Shown here: piece after piece, positions 1 to 7,667 of the stretch
Layout of the letters: each line of letters begins with the position of its first letter
Position numbering within the stretch: the stretch's first letter is position 1
Assembly (NCBI GenBank): GCA_028871345.1
Contig: JAGWNK010000041.1
Coordinates: 1 to 32,685, forward strand
Direction of reading: 5' to 3'
DNA: 32,685 nucleotides
Origin: Alphaproteobacteria bacterium
GTDB lineage: Bacteria > Pseudomonadota > Alphaproteobacteria > Micropepsales > Micropepsaceae
The notes under the pieces: model-generated
What the model was told of the DNA's origin: nothing
The model's input: the letters and a program-made list of their open reading frames with translations, nothing else
Database searches by the model: none
Made by a program: the position numbers and the translations under genes

Positions 1-1359
1 CATCTCGGCGATGCCGCCCGCGTTGTCAGTGACGGGACCGAATGCGTCGAGTGCTACGACCATGCCCGCCAGAGAAAGCATGGTGGAAACCGCGATCGCA
101 ATGCCGAACAAACCTGCCGTCAGGTAGGTCACGACAATGCCAATGCAGATTACCAGCGCCGGCAAGGCCGTTGCCTCCATGGAAACGGCAAGACCTTGGA
201 TGACGTTGGTCCCATGGCCCGTAACTGAAGATTTCGCGATCATGCGGACCGGACGGAACGGCGTGCCCGTGTAGTACTCGGTGATCCATATCAGTGCCCC
301 GGTGACCAGGAGACCAACTACTCCGCAGGTGAACAGTCCGTTGCCGGTGAAGGAAACCGCTCCGCCACTGATTGACATAACGGCTTCCATGCCGCCTGGG
401 ATGATCCAGCCCATAAGGAACCACAGACCAATCAACGATAAGACGCCCGTCGCGATAACGCCCTTGTAAAGGGCGCCCATGATTCTCTGGCTGGCGCCCA
501 GCCGCACGAAGAACGTGCCGATGATCGAAGTGACGATGCACATGCCGTTGATCGCCAGCGGCAGTAGCATCATTGCCGACTTGGCATCGCCGGTGAAATA
601 GATCGAGGCCAACACCATCGTCGCGACAGTGGTAACTGCGTAAGTTTCAAAAAGATCGGCCGCCATGCCGGCACAGTCGCCAACATTGTCACCGACGTTG
701 TCTGCGATCGTGGCGGGGTTGCGCGGATCATCCTCCGGAATCCCAGCCTCGACCTTGCCCACCATGTCGCCACCCACATCGGCGCCCTTCGTGAAGATAC
801 CGCCGCCTAGCCGGGCAAAAATCGAGATGAGCGAAGCGCCGAAACCCAGAGCGACCAGCGCATTTTCGACGACGCGGCCCTGCACTTCGTCATTGATGTC
901 CAGGCTGAGCCCGTAGCGCAAGAAGGTGTAGTAGCCCGCCACGGCAATCAGACCGAGGCCGACGACGAGCAAGCCCGTGACTGCACCAGAACGAAATGCC
1001 AGTGAGAGACCGGAGGCCAAACCCTGGCGGGCAGCCTCGGCTGTCCGCACGTTGGCGCGAACAGAAACGTTCATGCCAACATATCCCGCCAGGCCCGATA
1101 GGGTCGCGCCGATCAAATAGCCTACGCCGCTTTGCCACCCCAACAACCAGGTTGCGAGTGCAAAGATGACGATGCCCACGATTGCGATTGTCCGGTATTG
1201 GCGGTTGAGGTAGGCGCGCGCGCCTTCTTGGATCGCCGCGGCAATTTCCTGCATCCTGGTATTGCCAGGGCTCTTGGATAGAACCGATCGGACGGTCCAA
1301 GCGCCGTAGAGCAACGCCAGCACGCCACACGCCAATACAAGTGAAATCTCCGCGATCAT
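1..1359 (-). CDS. hppA: Membrane-bound proton-pumping pyrophosphatase (5' two-thirds, cut by window edge)
   Basis: This integral membrane enzyme couples hydrolysis of pyrophosphate to ion pumping across the cytoplasmic membrane. The first 453 residues are present and the reading frame stays open to the window edge, so the rest of the roughly 700-residue protein lies outside. Several hydrophobic segments are seen. The substrate-site motifs [11 protein letters not shown] (about residues 194-204) and [13 protein letters not shown] (about 220-232), rich in the aspartates that hold Mg-pyrophosphate, are intact. The ATG is preceded by AGGGAACACC, a good ribosome binding site. The residue separating potassium-dependent from potassium-independent pumps (in the GNTTA[A/K] motif) falls just beyond the window edge, so the subtype and the ion pumped cannot be decided. 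The gene is downstream of thiL and a small secreted-protein gene on the same strand, with a 120-base gap that can form hairpins. Confidence 0.96.
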   Translation of the reverse strand, partial: MIAEISLVLACGVLALLYGAWTVRSVLSKSPGNTRMQEIAAAIQEGARAYLNRQYRTIAIVGIVIFALATWLLGWQSGVGYLIGATLSGLAGYVGMNVSVRANVRTAEAARQGLASGLSLAFRSGAVTGLLVVGLGLIAVAGYYTFLRYGLSLDINDEVQGRVVENALVALGFGASLISIFARLGGGIFTKGADVGGDMVGKVEAGIPEDDPRNPATIADNVGDNVGDCAGMAADLFETYAVTTVATMVLASIYFTGDAKSAMMLLPLAINGMCIVTSIIGTFFVRLGASQRIMGALYKGVIATGVLSLIGLWFLMGWIIPGGMEAVMSISGGAVSFTGNGLFTCGVVGLLVTGALIWITEYYTGTPFRPVRMIAKSSVTGHGTNVIQGLAVSMEATALPALVICIGIVVTYLTAGLFGIAIAVSTMLSLAGMVVALDAFGPVTDNAGGIAEM

Positions 1360-1388
1360 GGTGTTCCCTTCCCAATTCAAGGATCAAC

Positions 1389-1450
1389 AGCGGCGCTACG
1401 CGCCGGCTCCGTAGCGGACCGGGAGAGCCCGCCGCGCCAAAGGCGGCGGA
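1389..1450. other. Two GC-rich hairpins between the secreted-protein gene and hppA
   Basis: The gap upstream of hppA holds CGGCG-CTACG-CGCCG (1391-1405) and a second imperfect stem, CCGCC...GGCGG (1429-1449). Neither is followed by a T-run on either strand, so neither is a convincing intrinsic terminator. They could attenuate transcription or stabilise the hppA leader. This is inference only. Confidence 0.3.
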
Positions 1451-1479
1451 ACATGACAAAAACGATTGTGGGAAGCAAC

Positions 1480-2049
1480 TCAGTGTGTTGTCGGCGCCGC
1501 GGTCTTCGATGACGCGACCTGTGGATTACCGTCTCCGGCCCGCGCAGCCGTTGAGGCTGCCTGCGGAGACAAGGGGGCCTTGGAGGACGTGACCTGATTG
1601 GGGGGAGCCTGATTCAGCGTAGAGTCCCCCGAATGCAGAGGGGCAAACTGGATTTGCGTGAACACGATGCCCACAACTGTGCCGTCCCCCACAAATCTCC
1701 GTGCGTCAGCCACCAGCCTGGAGGCTAGAAGTTCCGTATCGGCCAACTGCGGGTTGCTGATTTGGGCGATTGGTTCTGCGTTCACGTCCCGGACAAAGGC
1801 ATCCTGGATGAATGCCAACTTGTTCCGCACGGTGATCGCGGCCGACGGCGATGACGCAACCAATTTGCTCGAAATGTAAGCGTATCCAAGCAGTTTGCCG
1901 TCTTTGTTCATGGGAGCAATAAGAAACGGCATCTCCACATTGGTACCCGGCCCCCCCAGCTTTGTCGTGCCGCCCTCGGCCCACGCTGGCGCCAGGAGGG
2001 ATGCAGTCAGCATCGCTGAAGCGATCACGATATGGAGACGCCAATACAT
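1480..2049 (-). CDS. Secreted or periplasmic protein of unknown function, loosely FliL-like
   Basis: This 189-residue protein has a clear signal peptide: a short basic start, a hydrophobic stretch at about residues 7-21 and a cleavage-type AWA at about 22-24. The mature part contains alternating strands and helices (for example GKLLGYAYIS and GTVVGIVFTQIQF), followed by a low-complexity tail of about 50 residues rich in Ser, Ala, Pro, Gln and Thr. The layout faintly recalls the periplasmic domain of FliL-type proteins, but I could not confirm membership. It lies 39 bases after thiL and before hppA on the same strand, so it is probably co-transcribed. I do not recognise a specific function. 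Confidence 0.8.
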   Translation of the reverse strand: MYWRLHIVIASAMLTASLLAPAWAEGGTTKLGGPGTNVEMPFLIAPMNKDGKLLGYAYISSKLVASSPSAAITVRNKLAFIQDAFVRDVNAEPIAQISNPQLADTELLASRLVADARRFVGDGTVVGIVFTQIQFAPLHSGDSTLNQAPPNQVTSSKAPLSPQAASTAARAGDGNPQVASSKTAAPTTH

Positions 2050-2088
2050 TCTGGCAGCTTGGCAAACTATAGCTAACAGATAATTACC

Positions 2089-3051
2089 CTAGAAATGGGT
2101 GAAACCCGGAGATGTTATGGGGATTTCGGTTCGGTCACGTCTGTGCACCAGGACCCCTTGTCCTGAGATCACTTGGCCAATCCGCGTAATGGAAATTCCG
2201 CTTGTTGACGCAACGGCCGCCATGTCCGCCTCTGGCGGGGCTGTGAACGCTATCTCGAAGTCATCGCCCGAGGTCGCCGCCCGTACAACTACACCTTCCG
2301 ATCTTCCCCAAAGTTCCTGGAGCGCCCGCGACAGTGGGATGGCGTCCGCGTAAACGATCAATCGCACGCCGGAACTTGATGCAATATGACCAAGATCTGC
2401 GATCAATCCATCTGATACATCGAGCGACGCAGTCGCAATGCCTCTCAGCGCCTTACCGAGACTGATTCGGGGGTTTGGCAGTCGGTAACGGTTGACCAGA
2501 AAGTCATCAACCCTTTCGGCCTCACGCTTGAGAATGGCCAGCCCTGCTCCCGCATCACCGATCGTTCCGCTGACATAAACCAAATCGCCGGCCTGGGCGC
2601 CCGCGCGCCGGATCAGCACCCCTCGTGGCACGCTGCCGACGGCGGTGATGCAAACGGTTAAAGGGCCCGGTGTCCCAGTCGTGTCTCCGCCAAGCAGTGG
2701 AACGCAGAATTCGCATTGATCCTGAGCCAGCCCGCCTGCAAACAGCTCCAGCCAATCCATCGTGACCGCGGATGGCAACGATAAGGCCAGCAGGTAGCCC
2801 AGGGGCTCTGCGCCCTTGGCCGCCAAATCCGACAAGTTCTGTCGGAGCGCCTTCCTGGCAATAAAGTCAGCGGGATCGCCTGAGAGAAAATGAACCCCTT
2901 CCACCAGGGTGTCGGTTGTCACGACCAAATCACAGGCATCCGGGTGCTGTAACAAAGCTACGTCATCGGTGAGGCCAAATGCACCAGGCACTGTTGCCAA
3001 TGGAGCAAAGAGCCTGGAAATCAGCACAAATTCAGACGGCCGCGCAACCAT
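2089..3051 (-). CDS. thiL: Thiamine-monophosphate kinase
   Basis: ThiL phosphorylates thiamine monophosphate with ATP to give thiamine diphosphate, the last step of cofactor synthesis in the cytoplasm. The expected motifs occur in order: LTDDVALL (the usual GDDAA-type metal loop), TTDTLVEGVHF, NLSDLAAKGAEP, GGDTTGTPG, DVSDGLIADLGH and SGDDFEIAF. I place the start at the ATG at 3051, giving 320 residues beginning MVARPSEFVLISRLFAPLA, which matches the family N-terminus. A longer form from a GTG at 3105 would add 18 atypical residues and has no better ribosome binding site. The gene begins a leftward unit thiL - secreted protein - hppA and is divergent from a small plus-strand gene at 3228, so the 176-base gap probably holds both promoters. 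Confidence 0.95.
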   Translation of the reverse strand: MVARPSEFVLISRLFAPLATVPGAFGLTDDVALLQHPDACDLVVTTDTLVEGVHFLSGDPADFIARKALRQNLSDLAAKGAEPLGYLLALSLPSAVTMDWLELFAGGLAQDQCEFCVPLLGGDTTGTPGPLTVCITAVGSVPRGVLIRRAGAQAGDLVYVSGTIGDAGAGLAILKREAERVDDFLVNRYRLPNPRISLGKALRGIATASLDVSDGLIADLGHIASSSGVRLIVYADAIPLSRALQELWGRSEGVVVRAATSGDDFEIAFTAPPEADMAAVASTSGISITRIGQVISGQGVLVHRRDRTEIPITSPGFTHF

Positions 3052-3227
3052 GGAACTGGAAATCCTCCGCTCCCGCACTATATCGCGAATGCGCGAGGTA
3101 CTCACAAGTTGAATGGGTCATGAACGGATGATTCAGGGCGAGTTCAAGGCAGAACCGCCATCTTCTGGCCCATCGCAAATGACAGAATCCTATCGTTTTC
3201 CTGGAGATAGCGAGTACGGAGTATGCC

Positions 3228-3374
3228 ATGAACCGTCAATCAACAGCGATACCCCGTCCGGCGGGAAATGCTGGCAACGCGATCCGCACCTTGCTCATCA
3301 GCTTCGTAAGCCTGATTCCTGTTGGTGTCGTGACCGCGGTGATGCTCATGCAGATCTTAGGTCTCTGGCGCTAA
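3228..3374 (+). CDS. Small single-pass membrane peptide, 48 residues
   Basis: An ATG at 3228 opens a 48-codon frame ending in TAA at 3372-3374. It is preceded by ACGGAG with a 6-base spacer, a very good ribosome binding site. The product has a polar N-terminus with several basic residues (MNRQSTAIPRPAGNAGNAIR), then an uninterrupted hydrophobic stretch of about 25 residues (TLLISFVSLIPVGVVTAVML and on to LGLW). This is a typical N-in single transmembrane segment. It sits on the opposite strand from its neighbours, divergent from thiL and ending 8 bases from the nusB stop. No function can be assigned. The main alternative is a chance frame, but the hydrophobic design combined with the ribosome site makes a real gene likely. 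Confidence 0.65.
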   Translation: MNRQSTAIPRPAGNAGNAIRTLLISFVSLIPVGVVTAVMLMQILGLWR

Positions 3375-3382
3375 TCCTCCGA

Positions 3383-3871
3383 TCAGAACTCTGAGACCTG
3401 CCCACCGAACTCGATCGGTCGGCGTCGACGGGCCAGCGCATCGAGCGCCGCGTTCACGAAGGACGGCTCCTGGCCAGAGAAAAAATCATTTGCCAATTCA
3501 ACGTACTCGTCGATGATTACGCGAGCCGGTATGTCCTGCCTGGCCAACAACTCATAGGCTGCCGAGCGTAAGATTGCGCGCAGGATCGAATCCATTCGGG
3601 AGAGTCGCCAGTCGGCGGCCAGACACCCAGAAATTGCAGCGTCAATCACGTCTTGGCGGCTGGGAACCCCTCGGACGATGTCCACGAAAAAGTCTTCGTC
3701 AGGCTCGCCGGGCGAAACCTCCGGCTCGCACCCGAATCTGTGCGCCACGAACTCGCCTGAGACGCTCTCCGCGTCTTCCCCAGTCAACTCCATTTGGTAG
3801 AGCGCCTGAATTGCTGCCAGTCGCGCGGCCCGGCGCTTTGCCGCCACAAGTTTCCCGCTAGCATCCGTCAT
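3383..3871 (-). CDS. nusB: Transcription antitermination protein NusB
   Basis: NusB joins NusE (S10) on boxA RNA in rRNA antitermination complexes. The 162-residue product has the all-helical NusB pattern: a basic N-terminal RNA-binding helix (KRRAARLAAIQALYQMEL), a central AAISGCLAADWRLSRMDSILRAILRSAAYELL and the C-terminal VIIDEYVELANDFFSGQEPSFVNAALD signature. I chose the ATG at 3871 because it overlaps the ribH stop as ATGA and gives the usual family N-terminus (MTDASGKLVAAKRRAARLAA). An upstream start within ribH would add 15 unrelated residues. The pairing with ribH is common in many bacteria and the overlap suggests translational coupling. It appears to be the last gene of the leftward glyA-to-nusB run. 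Confidence 0.96.
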   Translation of the reverse strand: MTDASGKLVAAKRRAARLAAIQALYQMELTGEDAESVSGEFVAHRFGCEPEVSPGEPDEDFFVDIVRGVPSRQDVIDAAISGCLAADWRLSRMDSILRAILRSAAYELLARQDIPARVIIDEYVELANDFFSGQEPSFVNAALDALARRRRPIEFGGQVSEF

Positions 3872-4317
3872 TTGCTCGTTCCCAGGCGATGACGCAGCTT
3901 CACCAAGGCCAAACATGCCCTTGCAGCGTCGCCGCCTTTATCACCTCCTTCGCGCGCCGCACGTACGAGCGCCTGGGATTCATTTTCGACCGTAAGAATG
4001 CCGTTTCCTATGGACAGCCCATAGTGAATGCCAAGGTCCATAAGCGCCCGCGCCGATTCGCCTGCCACGATGTCAAAATGAAAAGTCTCGCCTCGAATTA
4101 CACATCCGAGCGCGACAAAACCATCATAGTTCTTTGCGCCCTGCTCGCCGCCTTTGACCGCGTAGTGAATCGCCGGAGCGATTTCCAGCGCACCCGGTAC
4201 CGCGATGGTGTCAAAGAAGGCATCACCCGTCTCGAGCGCCGCCGTGGCGCCGTCTAGCAGTAATCTCGAGATCTGCGGATAGAACGGCGCCTCGACGATC
4301 AATATGTTCGGCTTCAT
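3868..4317 (-). CDS. ribH: 6,7-dimethyl-8-ribityllumazine synthase (riboflavin synthase beta chain)
   Basis: RibH condenses the ribityl-pyrimidine with 3,4-dihydroxy-2-butanone 4-phosphate to give lumazine, the penultimate step of riboflavin synthesis. The product of 149 residues has the full-length single-domain fold, with the motifs VPGALEIAPAI (substrate loop), ALGCVIRGETFHFDIV (phosphate-binding region with the catalytic-type histidine) and LSIGNGILTVENESQA. It starts with ATG and overlaps the stop of the RibB fusion gene by 4 bases (ATGA), and its own stop overlaps the nusB start in the same way. This points to a tightly coupled riboflavin operon. Confidence 0.97.
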   Translation of the reverse strand: MKPNILIVEAPFYPQISRLLLDGATAALETGDAFFDTIAVPGALEIAPAIHYAVKGGEQGAKNYDGFVALGCVIRGETFHFDIVAGESARALMDLGIHYGLSIGNGILTVENESQALVRAAREGGDKGGDAARACLALVKLRHRLGTSK

Positions 4318-5429
4318 TGCTGGCTTGTCTTCCGGATTGGCTTCGTGCCGACAATATTCAAATCATAGCCCTCGAGCGCAACGACCTTCTTGGCCGGCGT
4401 GTCCGTTAACAGCACCATGTCCTTGACCCCGAGGTCGATCAGTATCTGCGCGCCAACCCCGTACTCCTTGACTCGGCGGCGATCGCTTTCATCCGTTCCC
4501 GACCGTGTAAGAAGCTCCGAAATGTAAGTCGGACGCGTCTGCCGCAACACAACGACAACTCCGCGATCTGCCCGGGAAATTATCTGCATCGCTTCGGCGA
4601 GTGTATCTTGTGGATAGTGAATATTTCCCAACAAGTCGTTGACGATGTTGATTGCGTGCATCCGGACGAGGACCGGTTCCGGTGTCGTGATATCGCCCTT
4701 CACCAGTGCGATGTGTTCGGCGTATTCGATGGTGTTGATGTAGACCATCATCCGCCATGCACCGCCGATATGACTTTCAAAATTCGTATCTACCGCGCGG
4801 TGCACAAACTGATCGTACTTGCGCCGGTATCCGATCAGATCGGCAATGGTTCCGACCTTCAGGCCATGCAACTGTGCAAACTTCACAAGGTCGGGAAGCC
4901 TGGCCATCGTCCCGTCGTCGTTCATGATTTCGCAGATCACACCCGACGGGTTCAGACCCGCGAGCCTGGCGATGTCGACAGCCGCCTCCGTATGTCCTGC
5001 CCGAACGAGGGTTCCACCATGACGCGCTATCAGCGGGAATACATGCCCGGGCATGACGATGTCGTGTGGCCCCCTTGAGGAGTCGATGGCGACACCAATT
5101 GTACGCGCCCGGTCGTGCGCGGAAATGCCAGTTGATATTCCGTCCCGTGCCTCGATCGATACTGTGAATGCCGTGCGGTTCACGGTCCCGTTGACTTGCG
5201 TCATCATGGGGATCTGGAGCTCGTTGGCACGTTCCTGCGTCAGGGCGAGACAAATGAGACCCCGGCCATGTTTGGCCATAAAATTGATGGCTTCGGGCGT
5301 GCACTTTTGAGCAGGGATATACAGGTCACCTTCGTTTTCGCGGTCTTCGGCGTCGACCAAAATCATCATCTTCCCGCTGCGCGCATCCTCAATAAGTTCG
5401 TCAACGGATGAGATGAAATCGTGAAACAT
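4314..5429 (-). CDS. ribBX: 3,4-dihydroxy-2-butanone-4-phosphate synthase fused to a non-catalytic GTP cyclohydrolase II-like domain (RibBX type)
   Basis: The N-terminal half (about residues 1-205 of 371) is a complete RibB domain that makes dihydroxybutanone phosphate from ribulose 5-phosphate. The metal and catalytic motifs RENEGD (30-35), HGGTLVRAGHTEAAVDIA and GLNPSGVICEIMNDDG are intact. The C-terminal half resembles GTP cyclohydrolase II in its frame (YGVGAQILIDLGV at 323-335, LEGYDLNIV near the end) but lacks the hallmark residues. The region that should carry the three zinc-binding cysteines reads VLVRMHAINIVNDLLGN (253-269) without any cysteine, and the RQEGRGIGL-type loop is replaced by RQTRPTYIS. 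The family with this design has been named RibBX. I chose the ATG at 5429, which follows the ribE stop by four bases. A separate functional RibA must be encoded elsewhere. Confidence 0.93.
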   Translation of the reverse strand: MFHDFISSVDELIEDARSGKMMILVDAEDRENEGDLYIPAQKCTPEAINFMAKHGRGLICLALTQERANELQIPMMTQVNGTVNRTAFTVSIEARDGISTGISAHDRARTIGVAIDSSRGPHDIVMPGHVFPLIARHGGTLVRAGHTEAAVDIARLAGLNPSGVICEIMNDDGTMARLPDLVKFAQLHGLKVGTIADLIGYRRKYDQFVHRAVDTNFESHIGGAWRMMVYINTIEYAEHIALVKGDITTPEPVLVRMHAINIVNDLLGNIHYPQDTLAEAMQIISRADRGVVVVLRQTRPTYISELLTRSGTDESDRRRVKEYGVGAQILIDLGVKDMVLLTDTPAKKVVALEGYDLNIVGTKPIRKTSQQ

Positions 5430-5433
5430 CTGT

Positions 5434-6027
5434 TCAACCCTTGACGAGGCGCGAGACATAGCGGGCGATCGGATCTATCTCCAGATTGACCTTGGTGCCC
5501 AATGCGACCTGTCCGAACGTCGTAACCGCGGCAGTGTGAGGAATAACATTCACGCCAAAGCACACGCCCTCCACCTCATTTACGGTGAGGGAGACGCCAT
5601 CGAGTGCCACGGATCCCTTTTCGGCGATGAACCGCGAGACCGGCTTTGGTGCTTCAAAGGTCATACGCAGGGATTCGCCTTCGGGCGCGACGCGGACAGC
5701 GTGAGCAATCCCGTCGACATGACCGGTGACGATGTGCCCTCCGAACTCGTCGCCCACGCGCAGGGGGCGTTCGAGATTGACCGAATCGCCTTCCTTCCAA
5801 CCGCCCAGTGTCGTTCTGGATATCGTCTCTCCGGACGCCGTCACCGCGAACCAGCGGTCCCTCAAACTCCCCTTGTCGACTATTGTGAGGCAGATGCCAG
5901 CGCAAGCAATGGAGCCGCCGATGTCCAGTGTGTCGACGTCGTAATGTGTTTCGATAACGAGATGTCTATCGCCGCGCCGCTCGACACGACGCACAACGCC
6001 AACATCGCTGACCAATCCTGTAAACAT
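5434..6027 (-). CDS. ribE: Riboflavin synthase alpha chain
   Basis: This enzyme dismutates two lumazine molecules to riboflavin. The 197-residue product starts with the near-invariant MFTGLV and shows the two tandem lumazine-binding repeats. The first carries GGSIACAGICLTIVDK and the second carries GSVALDGVSLTVNEV, with a repeat linker around GGHIVTGHVDGIA. The length fits the family. It lies 8 bases after ribD and immediately before the RibB fusion gene, all on the same strand. In some nomenclatures the same gene is called ribC. No sign of truncation or frame disruption is seen. Confidence 0.97.
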   Translation of the reverse strand: MFTGLVSDVGVVRRVERRGDRHLVIETHYDVDTLDIGGSIACAGICLTIVDKGSLRDRWFAVTASGETISRTTLGGWKEGDSVNLERPLRVGDEFGGHIVTGHVDGIAHAVRVAPEGESLRMTFEAPKPVSRFIAEKGSVALDGVSLTVNEVEGVCFGVNVIPHTAAVTTFGQVALGTKVNLEIDPIARYVSRLVKG

Positions 6028-6035
6028 CGCTAGTT

Positions 6036-7136
6036 CTAGTCCTTGCGCACATAGCTTACCAGAAGGTCACTGCCAAAGCGCCTTGTTGTCACTGCATGAA
6101 AGCGAGGGGCCTCCCTCAGGGTGAACGCAGCGAGCGGGTCGACAGCGGCCTTGCCCGCAGCGCCGAGAATGGCGGGATTGCTGAAGACTTCGATTCGGTC
6201 CGCCAGCCCGCGATCGAGGAAGGACGCATGGATTGCCGCACCCCCTTCGACCAGCAGCCGTGTCGTGCCTCGCTCAGCGAGTTCTGCAAGCACTGCCTCA
6301 ATCGCCGGTCTTCCGCGGGCATCCCGGCACACCTTTATGACTTGGATGCCGCGCTCCCGTAATACATCTCCCCCATCGGACGTCGTAAAAACAAGCGTGG
6401 GCACTTGGTTGGCGGTTTGCGCCAATTTCGACCCTTCGTGCAGTTTCAGCCCTGTGTCGAGCACGACCCTCATCGGACTGCGGTCCTCGAGGCCGGATAT
6501 CCGGCATGTCAGCTCCGGATCGTCGGTCAGCACCGTGCCCACCCCAACCAAGATCGCGTCGCTTTGGGCACGCAATAGGTGCCCGAACGCGCGTGCCTCT
6601 GGTCCGGTGATCCACTTGCTCTCGTTCGACGCCGAGGCAATTCTGCCGTCAATGCTTTGCGCCAGCTTAAGCGTTACAAGTGGCCGGCCCCGGCAAACCC
6701 GCGCCAGAAAGCCCGCATTGAGCGCAGCAGCCTCCACGGCTCCCACGCCGGTCGTTACGGCAACCCCACCATCCCGAAGCCGAAGCAAGCCGGCGCCATT
6801 AACCCGTGGATCGGGGTCATCGATAGCGGCAACAACCCGGGCAATCCCGGCTTCCGCCAGGATCGCCGCGCACGGTGGCGTTTCACCGTAATGGGCGCAG
6901 GGTTCCAGCGTTATGTAAGCAGTCGCCCCGCGCGCCAGATCGCCAGCCTGTTTGAGGGCCAGAGCTTCGGCGTGCGGCCGGCCTCCGCGCGCCGTCCAGC
7001 CTCGTCCCACGACCGCGCCGTCGGACGAGACAATCACACAGCCAACAGCCGGGTTGGGAGCCGCCATGCCCACGGCACGTTGCGCCAACGCGAGCGCATG
7101 GCGCATGTGGTGCAAGTCTCCCGCTTCGAAATTCAT
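6036..7136 (-). CDS. ribD: Bifunctional riboflavin deaminase/reductase RibD
   Basis: RibD deaminates and then reduces the pyrimidine intermediate in riboflavin synthesis. The N-terminal cytidine-deaminase-like domain has the zinc site in HAE (residues 55-57, His55 with the proton-shuttling Glu57) and in PCAHYGETPPC (Cys80 and Cys89). The C-terminal reductase domain follows from about residue 150 (PLVTLKLAQSIDGRIA, then WITGPEARAFGHLLRAQSDAI and LLVEGGAAIHASFL). At 366 residues it is full length. It starts with ATG 61 bases after nrdR, the longest gap in this run, and the ribosome binding site is weak. A perfect 6-base-pair hairpin sits just upstream of the start. Confidence 0.97.
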   Translation of the reverse strand: MNFEAGDLHHMRHALALAQRAVGMAAPNPAVGCVIVSSDGAVVGRGWTARGGRPHAEALALKQAGDLARGATAYITLEPCAHYGETPPCAAILAEAGIARVVAAIDDPDPRVNGAGLLRLRDGGVAVTTGVGAVEAAALNAGFLARVCRGRPLVTLKLAQSIDGRIASASNESKWITGPEARAFGHLLRAQSDAILVGVGTVLTDDPELTCRISGLEDRSPMRVVLDTGLKLHEGSKLAQTANQVPTLVFTTSDGGDVLRERGIQVIKVCRDARGRPAIEAVLAELAERGTTRLLVEGGAAIHASFLDRGLADRIEVFSNPAILGAAGKAAVDPLAAFTLREAPRFHAVTTRRFGSDLLVSYVRKD

Positions 7137-7147
7137 TCACTTTTTGT

Positions 7148-7165
7148 CGCGGAATCAAATCCGCG
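7148..7165 (-). promoter_or_regulatory. Perfect hairpin just upstream of the ribD start
   Basis: On the minus strand the sequence reads CGCGGA-TTTGAT-TCCGCG, a perfect 6-base-pair stem with a 6-base loop ending 11 bases before the ribD ATG. It is followed by an A-run, not a T-run, so it is not a terminator. It could occlude the weak ribosome binding site or act as an RNA processing site. No FMN riboswitch fits in the 61-base gap. Confidence 0.4.
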
Positions 7166-7197
7166 TCCTGCCGTCAGGTCCTGGTATGTCCGAACTG

Positions 7198-7659
7198 TCA
7201 ATCCTTGTCTTCGCCCTGGAGTTCACCGATCAGGTTTTCGAAGTCCTTCGTTTCCCGGAAATTCCTGTAAACCGAAGCAAAACGAACATAAGCAACCTTG
7301 TCGAGGCTGGACAGCGCTTGCATCACGAGTTCTCCAATCATGGGGGACGGGACCTCATTCTCGCCCAGGCTCTCCAGCCGCCTCACAATACCGGTGATCA
7401 TTCGGTCGACGCGTTCGCGCTCCACCGGACGCTTGCGGAGGGCATGGTTGATGGAGCGTTCCAGCTTGTCGCGGTCGAAAGGCTCTCTTCTGCCGTTCTT
7501 CTTCACGACAATCAGTTCTCGCAGCTGAACGCGCTCAAAGGTCGTAAAGCGACCCCCGCATTCGGGGCAGTGGCGCCTCCGGCGTATCGCAGAATTGTCC
7601 TCGGAGGGCCGACTGTCTTTGACCTGGGTGTCATCATGACCACAGAAGGGACAGCGCAT
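7198..7659 (-). CDS. nrdR: Transcriptional repressor NrdR
   Basis: NrdR is the nucleotide-sensing repressor of ribonucleotide reductase genes. The 153-residue product opens with MRCPFCG and has the four zinc-ribbon cysteines at 3, 6, 31 and 34 (the second pair in [13 protein letters not shown]). The ATP-cone domain follows at about residues 49-139 ([19 protein letters not shown]). I chose the ATG at 7659 because the protein must begin at the zinc ribbon, and it follows the glyA stop by only 8 bases. A longer frame reaching into glyA would add 12 meaningless residues. The glyA-nrdR-ribD neighbourhood is typical of alphaproteobacteria. Its targets are not in this window. Confidence 0.97.
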   Translation of the reverse strand: MRCPFCGHDDTQVKDSRPSEDNSAIRRRRHCPECGGRFTTFERVQLRELIVVKKNGRREPFDRDKLERSINHALRKRPVERERVDRMITGIVRRLESLGENEVPSPMIGELVMQALSSLDKVAYVRFASVYRNFRETKDFENLIGELQGEDKD

Positions 7660-7667
7660 CGGTTTCT

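Noticed and set aside
26..541. Open frames on both strands across the first 1.5 kb
   Set aside because: They are in other frames of hppA, whose true frame is open to the window edge and encodes intact pyrophosphatase motifs.
6121..6891. Long plus-strand frame of 256 codons antisense to ribD
   Set aside because: Low-complexity Ser/Arg-rich translation without domain features; it mirrors the codon bias of ribD.
7137..7197. FMN riboswitch upstream of the riboflavin genes
   Set aside because: The gap is only 61 bases, far too short for the RFN element, and none of its conserved helices are visible.
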